Notes: generated by a model not told the origin, from the sequence alone. A stretch of 64,000 nucleotides of DNA from Eledone cirrhosa (GCA_964016885.1 OZ024743.1:20476295-20540294); one strand, 5' to 3'; positions 46,560 to 57,970 are shown, counted from the stretch's first letter. Translations and numbers: made by a program.

Positions 46560-47100
46560 TGGAGTCTTATGTTTTTAAAAAATATATATATTTATTTGGT
46601 TCATTTACCGGTTTCGCAGTTCTTCTGCTTTATAAAAGGTGAGTTGAGATGGAGGGTCTGTGGTTTTTCTCTCATCTGGTTGGTCTCTGAATGTTACTTG
46701 TTTTATATGAAAAAAGTGGCTCGAAATGCCAGGTTTTTTGAGAAGTAATTTGATTGGTTTGTCAATAATTATAATAGATTTCGCGCCAGTTCGCGTTACA
46801 ATAGTTCTTAAAATAAGAGGGGGGGGGGAGGTTGTCACAGGTTGTATTTTCATATATGGGTGTTTGAATTTCTTTTTACTTGAAAAAAAGGGGCTCACGA
46901 AGGCTTTTTTTGGTTGGTTATAAATGAAATTATGGCTGTCTCGTGAACAAGTTTTCATTAAATTTCCGTGCCCTTATTTGGAAATCCATTCTGTAGCCTT
47001 TTTAGAGAATTTTATGATAATGGTCAAGAGAAAGGGATGGGAGAATTGTTCTGGTTCAGTGAATATTGTTAGTTCGCTGGGGTGTCAGAATTCAGATTTT
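46560..47100 (-). other. unassigned block, possibly an element terminus
   Basis: On the minus strand near 46640-46590 is 'agcagaagaactgcgaaacc' followed by 'ggtaaatgaaccaaataaat'. This is a short hairpin, GAAAC, then AATAAA-like text, reminiscent of Penelope-like element ends. The rest (46650-47100) is a G/T-rich stretch I cannot assign. Confidence 0.35.
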
Positions 47101-47124
47101 CTATTGAATAAAGACAGTAAAGAT

Positions 47125-47137
47125 ATGTATGTTTATG

Positions 47138-47172
<35 letters not shown>

Positions 47173-47224
47173 TGTGTGTGTGTTTGAATTTCTTTACTTA
47201 TATATATATATATATCTATATATC

Positions 47225-47262
<38 letters not shown>

Positions 47263-47320
47263 TATATATATTTATATATTTATATTTATATATATGTATT
47301 TATATATATATATATGTATT

Positions 47321-47358
<38 letters not shown>

Positions 47359-47565
47359 TATATATTTATATATATATATTTATATATTTATATATATATA
47401 TTTATATATATATATATATTATATATATTTATATATATTTATATATATATTATATATATATATATATTATATATTATATATATATATATTTATATATATT
47501 TATATATATATTATATATATATATATATATTATATATTATATATATATATTTATATATATATAAG
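47125..47565. repeat. (GT)n followed by a long interrupted (AT)n array
   Basis: GT run at 47135-47183, then 47199-47563 of TA broken by 'attta' and 'attat' at semi-regular spacing. Frames of up to 185 codons here are low-complexity Ile-Tyr translation. Confidence 0.95.
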
Positions 47566-47866
47566 TTGAAAAAAAAAATGAAAACGAAATTTCATTTCTC
47601 ACTCTTAGTATGGCACTTACTTAAATGTAAGTATGTATGTATACGTACATACATATATGTATACAGACGTACAGTAGCATGCATATATATATATATATAC
47701 ATATATACATATACATACAGGTACACATATATATATGCACGCATCAGTTTAGCGGACGCTTATTATAACGCCGCTTTGTTCATTTGTCAACAAACTGAAC
47801 AGCCTGAATTTATACCATACGGTGTTAAGGCAACCACGTCACCTTTTTGTTCAACACTGACACAGG

Positions 47867-47911
47867 AATGATGTACTAGTTTCAAGCTTGTTAGCTATCA
47901 TCAGCACCGTT
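47867..47911 (-). ncRNA. hammerhead-like ribozyme, unit 1
   Basis: Minus-strand motif with the same core as the other units. One substitution in the 3' strand of stem I (CATCATT rather than CATCGTT) replaces a G-C pair with an A-C mismatch, so this copy may be weaker. Predicted cleavage falls between 47874 and 47873. Confidence 0.65.
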
Positions 47912-48340
47912 TACCCATCTGCCAGATAGTTGAACGTTCGAAAGTATATACTTTCCTTATGAAAATTAACGGCTGAGCAGCCTAATTTGCATATTGAGTG
48001 AGTTAAATCGGTCAGGCATACCGAAAACGATAAGTTGAAAAAAAAAAATGAAAACGAAATTTCATTTCTCACTCTTAGGATGGCACTTACTTAAATATAA
48101 GTATGTATGTATACGTACATACATATATGTATACAGACGTACAGTAGCATGCATATGTATATATATATATATATATATATACATATACATACAGGTACAC
48201 ATATATATATGCACGCATCAGTTTAGCGGACGCTTATTATAACGCCGCTTTGTTCGTTTGTCAACAAACTGAACAGCCTGAATTTATGCCATACGGTGTT
48301 AAGGCAACCACGTCACCTTTTTGTTCAACACTGACACAGG

Positions 48341-48385
48341 AACGATGTACTAGTTTCAAGCTTGTTAGCTATCATCAGCACCGTT
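48341..48385 (-). ncRNA. hammerhead-like ribozyme, unit 2
   Basis: Identical in core and stems to the plus-strand copies, on the minus strand. Predicted cleavage falls between 48348 and 48347. The unit breaks off about 18 bp to the right at the inversion point. Confidence 0.72.
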
Positions 48386-48553
48386 TACCCATCTGCCAGA
48401 TAGAAAATTTCGTTTTCATTTTTTTTTTCAACTTATCGTTTTCGGTATGCCTGACCGATTTAACTCACTCAATATGCAAATTAGGCTGCTCAGCCGTTAA
48501 TTTTCATAAGGAAAGTATATACTTTCGAACGTTCACTATCTGGCAGATGGGTA

Positions 48554-48598
48554 AACGGTGCTGATGATAGCTAACAAGCTTGAAACTAGTACATCGTT
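48554..48598 (+). ncRNA. hammerhead-like ribozyme, unit 3 (reference fold)
   Basis: Stem I pairs AACGGTG (48554-48560) with CATCGTT (48592-48598): 7 pairs, one G-U. Core CTGATGA is 48561-48567. Stem II is AGCT/AGCT (48569-48572 with 48577-48580) with loop AACA, next to a T/T apposition at 48568/48581. Core GAA is 48582-48584. Stem III is the palindrome ACTAGT (48585-48590). The predicted cleavage residue is A48591, a permitted GUA site. This is a type I layout with a minimal stem III. The T/T pair where most hammerheads have G-C is the main weakness. Confidence 0.75.
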
Positions 48599-48751
48599 CC
48601 TGTGTCAGTGTTGAACAAAAAGGTGACGTGGTTGCCTTAACACCGTATGGCATAAATTCAGGCTGTTCAGTTTGTTGACAAACGAACAAAGCGGCGTTAT
48701 AATAAGCATCCGCTAAACTGATGCGTGCATATATATATGTGTACCTGTATG

Positions 48752-48821
<70 letters not shown>

Positions 48822-49059
48822 TGCTACTGTACGTCTGTATACATATATGTATGTACGTATACATACATACTTACATTTAAGTAAGTGCCATACTAAGAGT
48901 GAGAAATGAAATTTCGTTTTCATTTTTATTTTTCAACTTATCGTTTTCGGTATGCCTGAACGATTTAACTCACTCAATATGCAAATTAGGCTGCTCAGCC
49001 GTTAATTTTCATAAGGAAAGTATATACTTTCGAACGTTCAACTATCTGGCAGATGGGTA

Positions 49060-49104
49060 AACGGTGCTGATGATAGCTAACAAGCTTGAAACTAGTACAT
49101 CGTT
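49060..49104 (+). ncRNA. hammerhead-like ribozyme, unit 4
   Basis: Same sequence as unit 3; predicted cleavage after A49097. Confidence 0.75.
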
Positions 49105-49389
49105 CCTGTGTCAGTGTTGAACAAAAAGGTGACGTGGTTGCCTTAACACCGTATGGCATAAATTCAGGCTGTTCAGTTTGTTGACAAACGAACAAAGCGG
49201 CGTTATAATAAGCGTCCGCTAAACTGATGCGTGCATATATATATATGTGTACCTGTATGTATATATGTATATATATATATATGCATGCTACTGTACGTCT
49301 GTATACATATGCAAATTAGGCTGCTCAGCCGTTAATTTTCATAAGGAAAGTATATACTTTCGAACGTTCAACTATCTGGCAGATGGGTA

Positions 49390-49434
49390 AACGGTGCTGA
49401 TGATAGCTAACAAGCTTGAAACTAGTACATCGTT
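49390..49434 (+). ncRNA. hammerhead-like ribozyme, unit 5
   Basis: Same sequence as unit 3; predicted cleavage after A49427. It lies only 330 bp from unit 4 because a deletion fused the AT run of unit 4 (about 49310) to the 'gcaaattaggctgctc' block of this unit. Confidence 0.75.
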
Positions 49435-49595
49435 CCTGTGTCAGTGTCGAACAAAAAGGTGACGTGGTTGCCTTAACACCGTATGGCATAAATTCAGGCT
49501 GTTCAGTTTGTTGACAAACGAACAAAGCGGCGTTATAATAAGCGTCCGCTAAACTGATGCGTGCATATATATATGTGTACCTGTATGTATATGTA

Positions 49596-49626
<31 letters not shown>

Positions 49627-49870
49627 GCATGCTACTGTACGTCAGTATACATATATGTATGTACGTATACATACATACTTACATTTAAGTAAGTGCCATC
49701 CTAAGAGTGAGAAATGAAATTTCGTTTTCATTTTTTTTTTTTTCAACTTTCCTTTTTCGGTATGCCTGACCGATTTAACTCACTCAATATGCAAATTAGG
49801 CTGCTCAGCCGTTAATTTTCATAAGGAAAGTATATACTTTCGAACGTTCAAACTATCTGGCAGATGGGTA

Positions 49871-49915
49871 AACGGTGCTGATGATAGCTAACAAGCTTGA
49901 AACTAGTACATCGTT
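49871..49915 (+). ncRNA. hammerhead-like ribozyme, unit 6
   Basis: Same sequence as unit 3; predicted cleavage after A49908. This unit ends in an expanded AT array at about 50175. Confidence 0.75.
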
Positions 49916-50076
49916 CCTGTGTCAGTGTTGAACAAAAAGGTGACGTGGTTGCCTTAACACCGTATGGCATAAATTCAGGCTGTTCAGTTTGTTGACAAAC
50001 GAACAAAGCGGCGTTATAATAAGCGTCCGCTAAACTGATGCGTGCATATATATATGTGTACCTGTATTTATATGTA

Positions 50077-50122
<46 letters not shown>

Positions 50123-50175
50123 TACTACTGTACGTCTGTATACATATATGTATGTACGTATACATACATACTTAT

Positions 50176-50512
<337 letters not shown>

Positions 50513-50550
50513 CATGCACACACATGCATATATAGATAGATGTTTATACA

Positions 50551-51800
50551 CACACAGTCATGCCAAACATTTAAAGCCATATGACAAAAATGTTTAATTT
50601 CTCAGTGATAGCAAAGTATTGCATTATTAACTTTGTGTTTTGCAAAATACTTACAATGGTTTCAATTTATTGCATCATCCACATTATTTAAATATTTATT
50701 GAACATCATTTGTCTTTTTTACTGCTACTTGAAATGCTGTGCATTTATTTTAAAGGATTATTATTATCAAGTTAGTTGTATATTTTTGAACTAAACAATC
50801 CTTTTCTGATGTTCAAAGAGCCCATAAGAAACAGTTTACTGAAAGCTTTATATGACCGGAGTTACTTAGAATATGAGAGTTTTGTCATAATGAATTGTTG
50901 CAAGATAGTAGAACATAATGTTATTAACAAATACCAAAGCTGTGGTTCATGTTCTGACTAGAAGAAAAGTGCCCCCCCCCCCTCCTCCTAAATAAAAAAA
51001 ATAGTCATAGAAATTATCATATCATAAAACAAACATTACCCCATGTTCTCCTACAAGTTCATGAAAAACAATTGATCTTGCAATGTTTCTAATGGGTCCC
51101 AAGATGAATTGTAGGACTGTATCACACCAGCTGATTCCAGAATTTGAGCTAAATCTGCCCATAAGCCAGGATTTACATTGGTTATGAAAAGGAAGTGCCC
51201 GATATATGTTTAAAAAAAAAAAAAAAAGGCCATGAAGAATAGAAAGAAGAGCAATGAGGCCAAGATATGTTTTCTCATAAATCAACATTGCAGCAGTTTG
51301 TAGTATGCCTGTGACATGACAGATGGCAACTTGGAAAAAAATGATAAAAAGTATACCACACAGCAAATGGAACAACTATCCAGTCAGATAATCCAGCATG
51401 ACATTTCAAAGTCTGAAACCAATGACTTTGGGATGACTATAATGGCCAGAAGTACCTGAAAATGTTGAAAAGAAAATTGGATATGCACATACATGGATAA
51501 AACATACACAATAGTACTTCATGCCACATAACAAAGATTGTGTGCTGTAATACCTTAAGGTCATGGTCATATAATTGGAATTGCCTAAAAATAGCCTTCA
51601 ATTCAATTCTATTGAAAATATATGGAAATACACAGAGAAAGGTTGTAGACTAACAATTATACAGTGTAAAAGCTTTAGTTGAAGCAATTAAAGATGTATA
51701 GATTAATCAACTTCCACAGGAAGTGAGTTTGAAATTGTATTTTTTTTTATAAGATGTTGCTTTCTTTTTTGCTTAAAATTATAGGTTTGGGTATTATTTT
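50551..51800 (+). mobile_element. Tc1-like DNA transposon remnant
   Basis: The left end 'cagtcatgccaaacattta' at about 50555 starts CAGT as many Tc1 ends do. Broken plus-strand frames give transposase pieces. These include 'YLKMLKRKLDMHIHG' (about 51457-51500), a PQFNSIENIWKY-like piece (about 51583-51630, from the conserved 'SPDLNPIENIW' region) and 'VKALVEAIKDV' (about 51665-51700). An upstream piece around 51090-51190 resembles the linker before the catalytic domain. There are many stops and shifts. The 119-codon antisense frame over 51022-51375 is a by-product. The right end is not clearly defined. Confidence 0.7.
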
Positions 51801-52016
51801 GTGTTTGTTTGTTTGTATGTATGTATATATATATGTGTGTGTGTATATATATATATATATACACACACGTATATATCTATATTTATATATATATCTACAA
51901 ACATTCACCAATTAATGTTATTTACCTTGCTAGTAAGCATTGTGTGGTTTGTTATAAACCGAGCTAGTACCATCAAAAACTAGCTAGCAGGGAAAAGGAC
52001 AATAAATGATCCTACC

Positions 52017-52500
<484 letters not shown>

Positions 52501-52579
52501 CAACAATATCTTTTGCATTTGCATTCTTTATTCTATGTCCATACCTGCATTGTTTTGGCTTTATTATACATATACAAAC

Positions 52580-52582
<3 letters not shown>

Positions 52583-52633
<51 letters not shown>

Positions 52634-52697
52634 CATACACACAGTGAGATAGAGTGTGTGTGTATCTTTGTAAAATATACATATATTTGTATTTACT

Positions 52698-52732
<35 letters not shown>

Positions 52733-52745
52733 ATATATATGTATA
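52583..52745. repeat. AT and GT microsatellites
   Basis: Two AT runs (52583-52629 and 52697-52741) around a short GT-rich piece. Confidence 0.95.
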
Positions 52746-53001
52746 CACACACACCCACATTTATATACATATTTTTTTCTCTTCCAGCTACTTTAATCTT
52801 AAATGTTGTAATCCTATTTATCTTGCTATTATCAGTGCTTAACCTGTTATTAACTGTTCACGTACTTCTGTCTGTCCCATCAATACTCATAACAACCTGT
52901 GTTTGAAATAATAAACAGCTGAAAAATAAATGAACAATGCCAAATAATTACTTAATCTGTTAATTATTTCCCAATCCATAATTAATATACACAAAATATA
53001 G

Positions 53002-53018
53002 ATGAGACAGACAACAAC

Positions 53019-53056
<38 letters not shown>

Positions 53057-53067
53057 GTTGTTGTTTG

Positions 53068-53073
<6 letters not shown>
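53002..53073. repeat. 72-bp perfect-arm hairpin around (AT)n
   Basis: Arms 'atgagacagacaacaacgtt' and its complement 'aacgttgttgtttgtctcat' (one mismatch) enclose an AT run. A second AT run follows to 53112. Confidence 0.95.
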
Positions 53074-53113
<40 letters not shown>

Positions 53114-53117
<4 letters not shown>

Positions 53118-54913
53118 TCATCATCATCATCATCACCGTTTTACGTCCGTTCCACGCTAGCATGGGTTAGACGGGTTGTCCTGTTGTGGGCAGTGTCTGG
53201 TCGGCTGACCATGCCTTGCTCATACAGGAACTGATCTGGCTTGATTTCTACAGCTGGATGCCCTTCCTAACACCAACCTCATTTACAGTGAGTGCTGGGT
53301 GCTTTTTCGTGGCGCCTACACGTCCACTTTACAGTGTGGGCTGGGTGCTTTTTTGCCGTGGCACCTCCACGACCACCTTGCGGTGGGGGGAGTGGGGGCA
53401 TATTGTTTATATGCTTCAGCATGTACCCATGGGAGGTCGGGTACCCTGTATTACTGCGTGACGCCAGAAGTCACGGTCGTGTGTCATTGACTTTGAGAGG
53501 TGTAGTTGGGTAAGGTCGGCTTTTATCACCTCATCACAGGTCATCTTGGGTCTCCCCACTCCGCGGTTTCCATCAACTTCTAGTGCTCTGCACCTTTTTA
53601 TGCAGCTGTCATCCTTCATACGCATCACATGTCCATACCAGCGTAACCGCCTCTCCTGCACGCAGCATTTGATTCCTCTTATGCTCAGTCTCTCTCTCAA
53701 TTCCTTTATGCTTTGTCGTTCACGTATATTACTGTTACACATCCATCGGAGCATGCAGGCTTCGTTTCTTTCTAATCTACGTAAGTCTTCCACCTTCAGC
53801 GCCCAGGTCTCACTACCATGCAACATCGCTGTTCGGATACACGCATCATACAGTCTGCCTTTCATTCTGAGGGAGAAGCCTTTTGCAGCTAGCAGTGGTA
53901 GTAGTTCCCTAAACTTCTTCCATCCCGTTCTTACCCTAGTTATTGTACTTTCTGAGCACCCACTTCCGTTGCTAATTCGGTCACCTAGGTAGCAGAAGCT
54001 GTCTACTGTTTCTACAGGGCCCTCCCAGAGATTGGTGGTACTTGTTTCCTGTGGCTGTTTGCTTGCTGTTTCAGCACAGCTGCTGCATGTGAATCCTACA
54101 TTCTTAATTAAGCTTCCTGAGATCCCGCTACATCTCTTGTGTACCCATTGTTTGCATTTGGGGCAGAGAATGGAGTTCCTACCTACACCTTTCCTACATA
54201 CTGAGCAAGGCCATTTCCCTGAGGGGATCTGGGTTCTGTTTTCTCGTCTACTTATAAGGACCTTAGTCTTTGTCATGTTGACTTTGAGGCCCTTTCTCTC
54301 TAGTCCCTGCTTCCAGGTTTGGAATTTATTCTCTAGTTCTACCATAGATTCAGCTATGAGTGCGAGGTCATCAGCATACAGGAGTTCCCATGGGCATCCG
54401 GTCTTAAACTCCTCCGTTATTGCCTGCAGGACTATGATGAACAGGAGAGGGCTAAGAACAGAGCCCTGGTGGACCCCAACCTGTACGCTAAATTCCTCGC
54501 TATACTCATTGCTAATCCTAACTTTGCTGACTGCTCCCCTATACATGGCTTGTACCGCTTTCACAAGCCATTCATCTACTCCTAATTTTCTAAGAGCCCA
54601 CCAGATTACTGCACGTGGAACTCTGTCAAAGGCTTTCTCAAGGTCGACAAATGCCAAGTAGAGTGGCTTACTTTTAGCTAGGTACTTTTCCTGTAATTGC
54701 CTCACAAGGAAGAGGGCATCAGTGGTGCCTTTCCCTGGTACAAACCCAAATTGCATCTCGTCTATATTCACCCGGTCCCTAATCAGCTGTGCTATAACTC
54801 TTTCTGTTACTTTCATGACCTGGTCCATCAACTTCATACCTCTATAGTTTCCTCTATCTAGTGCATCGCCTTTACCTTTGTAGCAGTTGACAATGATGCT
54901 ACTGCACCAATCT
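53114..54913 (-). mobile_element. LINE-A, best copy: RT frame plus 3' tail
   Basis: Minus-strand non-LTR retrotransposon, truncated at its 5' end at about 54913 where sequence becomes unrelated ('ctatatatattgcacccaat'). The 3' untranslated part (53415-53114) contains the double 'gtgggctgggtgctttttt' blocks, the 'ggaagggcatccagctgta' block, 'acccatgctagcgtgg' and a (GAT)n terminus. A simple-repeat 3' end without poly(A) is typical of RTE-like LINEs. The clade assignment is tentative because the endonuclease end is missing. Confidence 0.93.
53416..54912 (-). CDS. LINE-A reverse transcriptase, 5'-truncated, frame open
   Basis: About 500 codons without a stop. The nominal ATG at 54942 lies in unrelated flanking DNA, so the first roughly 11 residues are not part of the protein and the true start is lost. 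Order by residue: finger region 'YKGKGDALDRGNYRG' (21-35); 'FGFVPGKGTTDA' (65-76); palm motif A 'LAFVDLEKAFDRVP' (96-109); 'VGVHQGSVLSPLLF' (155-168); catalytic YADD (189-192); 'GLKVNMTKTK' (218-227); a C4HC3 finger (Cys246/249/260/263, His268, Cys271, Cys286/289); 'FCYLGD' (317-322); 'LHGSETW' (375-381); 'RLRWYGHVMRM' (433-443). All palm catalytic residues are present. The endonuclease domain is missing, so this copy cannot move on its own. Confidence 0.9.
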   Translation of the reverse strand, partial: DWCSSIIVNCYKGKGDALDRGNYRGMKLMDQVMKVTERVIAQLIRDRVNIDEMQFGFVPGKGTTDALFLVRQLQEKYLAKSKPLYLAFVDLEKAFDRVPRAVIWWALRKLGVDEWLVKAVQAMYRGAVSKVRISNEYSEEFSVQVGVHQGSVLSPLLFIIVLQAITEEFKTGCPWELLYADDLALIAESMVELENKFQTWKQGLERKGLKVNMTKTKVLISRRENRTQIPSGKWPCSVCRKGVGRNSILCPKCKQWVHKRCSGISGSLIKNVGFTCSSCAETASKQPQETSTTNLWEGPVETVDSFCYLGDRISNGSGCSESTITRVRTGWKKFRELLPLLAAKGFSLRMKGRLYDACIRTAMLHGSETWALKVEDLRRLERNEACMLRWMCNSNIRERQSIKELRERLSIRGIKCCVQERRLRWYGHVMRMKDDSCIKRCRALEVDGNRGVGRPKMTCDEVIKADLTQLHLSKSMTHDRDFWRHAVIQGTRPPMGTC

Positions 54914-54963
54914 ATATATATTGCACCCAATGCACTCTGCAAGTTCTAGCACTGATATTATAA

Positions 54964-55195
54964 TAAAATATACTCTACCCAGCCTGTAAGGTAGTTGTGT
55001 ACACCTCAGTTCACACTGCAAAGGGATTGCTTTTAGGAGGGGCATTCAGCTATAGAGACCATGTCAAATAGAAGTATATTAGCAAGATGTGATGTGATCA
55101 TTTAACCTACCTAGTCTTAAAATGTGACAACCTATCTGGCCCATGCCAGCATGGAGCACTGACATAAAACACTGATGGTGATCTGTGCATACATA
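54964..55195 (+). mobile_element. diverged LINE-A/SINE-A tail
   Basis: Follows the tail order ('gtaaggtagttgtgtac', 'aggaggggcattcagctata', 'gacaacctatctggcccatg', 'ccagcatgg', 'gacataaaacactgatgg') with many substitutions. An old copy. Confidence 0.75.
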
Positions 55196-55199
55196 CATA

Positions 55200-57970
55200 T
55201 GTACACACATAAATACACGCATGCTCGTGCGCGCACACACACACATTCTCTTTTATTTTCTATGCACCCCCACATGAAAGACAATACTTCCTTAAATGGT
55301 ACTTTAATTCAATGTGGTTTAACAATGTACAATTTCTTCTAAATGTTCATAAAGTGTAGGTTTGCTTGAGACAGTAATTTACATAAAGTAACAATTTTCA
55401 ATTTCAACACCATTCATAACACAAGATTTGAGTGAACACACATTTTAGACATAGTATTGTGCATATGAATGTTTGGAAAGTCAGCCATGTAATTCATATG
55501 TTTGTGAAGAACAAGTTCATTTGGGTCACACATGTAACATGAATATGAAATATTGCTCAGATAAAGGATGGGAAATCAGCTTCAATGTTTAGTAACCTGG
55601 TGGAATAGAGATGCAGCAAATTGATATTTCATTCTACTAAAATGTGTTTTGTATTAAACATTAAGTTTCAATTCTATAGCCAATGCATAGCTGAAAAATA
55701 CTGCTCTCAGATTTTTCCAATAAATAAGTAAACAAGCAAAAATACAAACAAAGAAAAATGGTGAATGTCTAAACTTCCCACGTTTGAATGAGAGTTGTTA
55801 GAAACAACTAATACTTCAGTATGTGTAGCAACAAACAATAGCTAGAATAACCACCATATAAAAGTATGTCCAACCAAAGAAAAAGACAGAAAATAATTAA
55901 TTAGTAGGCTAATTAAATACACACATTCACTATGAGTATTCCCTGTCTGCTAAATATGGCAAATATGACATCTGAATCTGGTACTAAGTGTAATTAATTG
56001 CTAGATCTGCAACACGACCATAGCAAAATTTGCATCACTAGATGAGCATAACAAATTTAAATTATAATCAACAAAATTATTTGGTCATATCAGTTGGCAT
56101 GTAAAAAAAAAATGGAGGAATTAGAAATTGTATTGGCCAATGAGTGCAATGTACCATCTGATTCCATTTCAAATAGTAGTTAAATGCATCAACATTCTTG
56201 ATCAGAGTTGACTTGGGGCTACACAACAACACCAGGCCAATATTAAATTAAGTTCTGACATAGCATTAGATATCCAATAGCAGCAGCAGACTACAATGAG
56301 AACTGCTATTACTACCTTCCTATTTTATTTAATATGCAGAACTCTCCCCTATTTATTCCTCACAGCTTCAAGTTTTATAGCAAAACACAAAAAGTCATGC
56401 AGCCCAACCAGAAAAACATTTCAAAATATCATTTAAATGGTATTTCTAAATTTCAAAGTACCTTTCTACATCAAACAATTGAAGGTAGGGCTCTAGAATA
56501 AATATATTCATTCATGGGACAGAGACTATATAAAACAAAGGTGTTGAGAGCTCACAATGGAGATGACAAAGGAAGGTAATGCAGGAAAAGACCCACCCAA
56601 CCTATGCAAGTATAGAAAAGCTGACAAACTAGTGATACTGATGATTGGATGACCATCGAAGATCATGAATTTATCTGTCTCTTCACGATTTGTTTACTGC
56701 TTTACACTGCAGGGTCTAGAAATGACCTGACTGGTTCATTGAGGTCACCAGTTTAGGTATCGATGACTTGACCATACAATATGTTGCACTGGTTTACATG
56801 TAACCTGTAGTGCTCATAAGCAACCTTTCACATACACACGCATGGTTTTATTGTCAATGCCTTCACATTTTACTTTAATGTTTCTAAAATTAAATTGAAC
56901 CATGCAGGCTCAGTGTGTGTATTTGTGTGTGCATAATTGAAATGTTAGTAAAATTATAGTAAGGAAAATCCTGTTATATCTGTAAAAAAATCATACAAAT
57001 ACTGTGTTTCAAATAACTAATTCATGATTCTCATTCAGCATGTTGTTCATCAACTTAGTTCTTTATTTCCTGTGTAATGCTGGCTATCCTTCTAATATAT
57101 GCAAACACACACATGCACACACACGCGCGCGAGTACTGCACCAAGATAAGTAAAACGTCAGCGTGAAGAGATTATGAATTTATTTGCTTTGACATATGTT
57201 TCTGTGTCTATTATAAATTATCTACATATGCTGACTACAATATATATTGTTCAATCATATGCAATACTTAATTATTTATTGCATTTCATCAGAAAGCCTA
57301 TCATAGTAGTGGAATATATATATGCATCTTTAGCAGCATTCTGTAGTCCTGCTACTGGTATATGCTTTTTTAGTCACTATTTCTCTGTCATTTTAGTTAT
57401 CTAGTCCCACTGCAATTGGCTCTTTACTGATAGATACTTCTACACCAAGAAGAGCAGTACTATTCTATCTACCTACATTGTATTGACCCTCCATCAGATT
57501 GATTGGAATGGTTGTGTTTCTTTAACTCTCATTGCTCAATGTATTTCATTGTGAACTCTGTGCTTATGTTTGACATACACAAACACTCACATGAAATTGC
57601 ACAAGCACACATACATACACTCACATACATTTATATATGGTTATATGTATCATATGTATATATTGCTATGCTGGGATTGGCTGGTTGGATCGTCATGGTT
57701 TGTGAACTTATCTGTAGTTATTTGTCTTCAAGAAGAATCTAGGGGAACATGAATGACTTCATTATTTTTTCTGGAATGATTTCTGTTGAACCACTTTACA
57801 TTATGTAGTGGGTTCAATTTATCATGGCACCATGACTAAGGAAACTGCTTTTTACCTGCAAGACTAAAGAGCTTTTACTCTTGAGTGTTTTCTTGATGAA
57901 AAGTGTTCAGGATCGATGAAAGAAGACAAACTGGAATGGAAGATAAAGGTGAATGTATGATTGAGTTGAT
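55200..57970. other. stretch without recognisable genes
   Basis: CA/CG microsatellites at 55233-55246 and 57105-57130. The interval 56500-56650 carries a weak tail-like stretch described separately. Nothing else is identifiable. Confidence 0.5.
56505..56652 (+). mobile_element. very old LINE tail, resembling tail E
   Basis: 'ggagatgacaaaggaaggta' and 'gacccacccaacctatgcaa' parallel the 60.0-60.15 kb fragment ('ggagatgacaatggaacaca' and 'cacccatgcaagcatgg'). Ends near 'gatactgatgatt'. Confidence 0.45.

Larger units (their letters stand above)
47566..50175. mobile_element. array of six hammerhead-bearing repeat units (retrozyme-like)
   Basis: Six copies of one unit. Two lie with the ribozyme on the minus strand (47566-48403) and four with it on the plus strand (48404-50175). 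On the ribozyme strand each unit runs: 'ttatcgttttcggtatgcct', 'atatgcaaattaggctgctc', 'aaggaaagtatatactttcg', the hammerhead-like motif, 'aaaggtgacgtggttgcc', 'aacgaacaaagcggcg', a variable AT run, 'gcatgctactgtacg', 'gtaagtgcca', and a T-rich tract. Spacing between cleavage sites is 506, 330 (internally deleted) and 481 bp. Copies differ by few substitutions outside the AT run. There is no credible protein frame. This fits a non-autonomous element amplified through self-cleaving RNA; rolling-circle or circular-RNA origin is inference. Confidence 0.85.

Noticed and set aside
47129..47871. Frames of 140-185 codons
   Set aside because: GT and AT microsatellite translation, running into the non-coding ribozyme unit.
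48504..48923. 139-codon minus-strand frame recurring in each ribozyme unit (a shared peptide across copies)
   Set aside because: The frame recurs only because the unit is repeated. It includes the AT run, its start shifts between copies and it is antisense to the ribozyme. No domain recognised.
47566..50175. CRISPR array (regular repeats)
   Set aside because: Units are about 500 bp and nearly identical throughout, without short repeats and unique spacers; the genome is animal.
51022..51375. 117-codon minus-strand hydrophobic frame
   Set aside because: Antisense to the Tc1-like transposase remnant on the plus strand.
53546..54661. Plus-strand frames of 148 and 209 codons
   Set aside because: Antisense shadows of the LINE-A reverse-transcriptase frame.
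56630..56675. CTGATGA followed by a possible stem and GAAG
   Set aside because: The stem is only about 3 bp and the core reads GAAG; too weak to call a ribozyme, and the CTGATGA is part of a (GAT)-type LINE tail.
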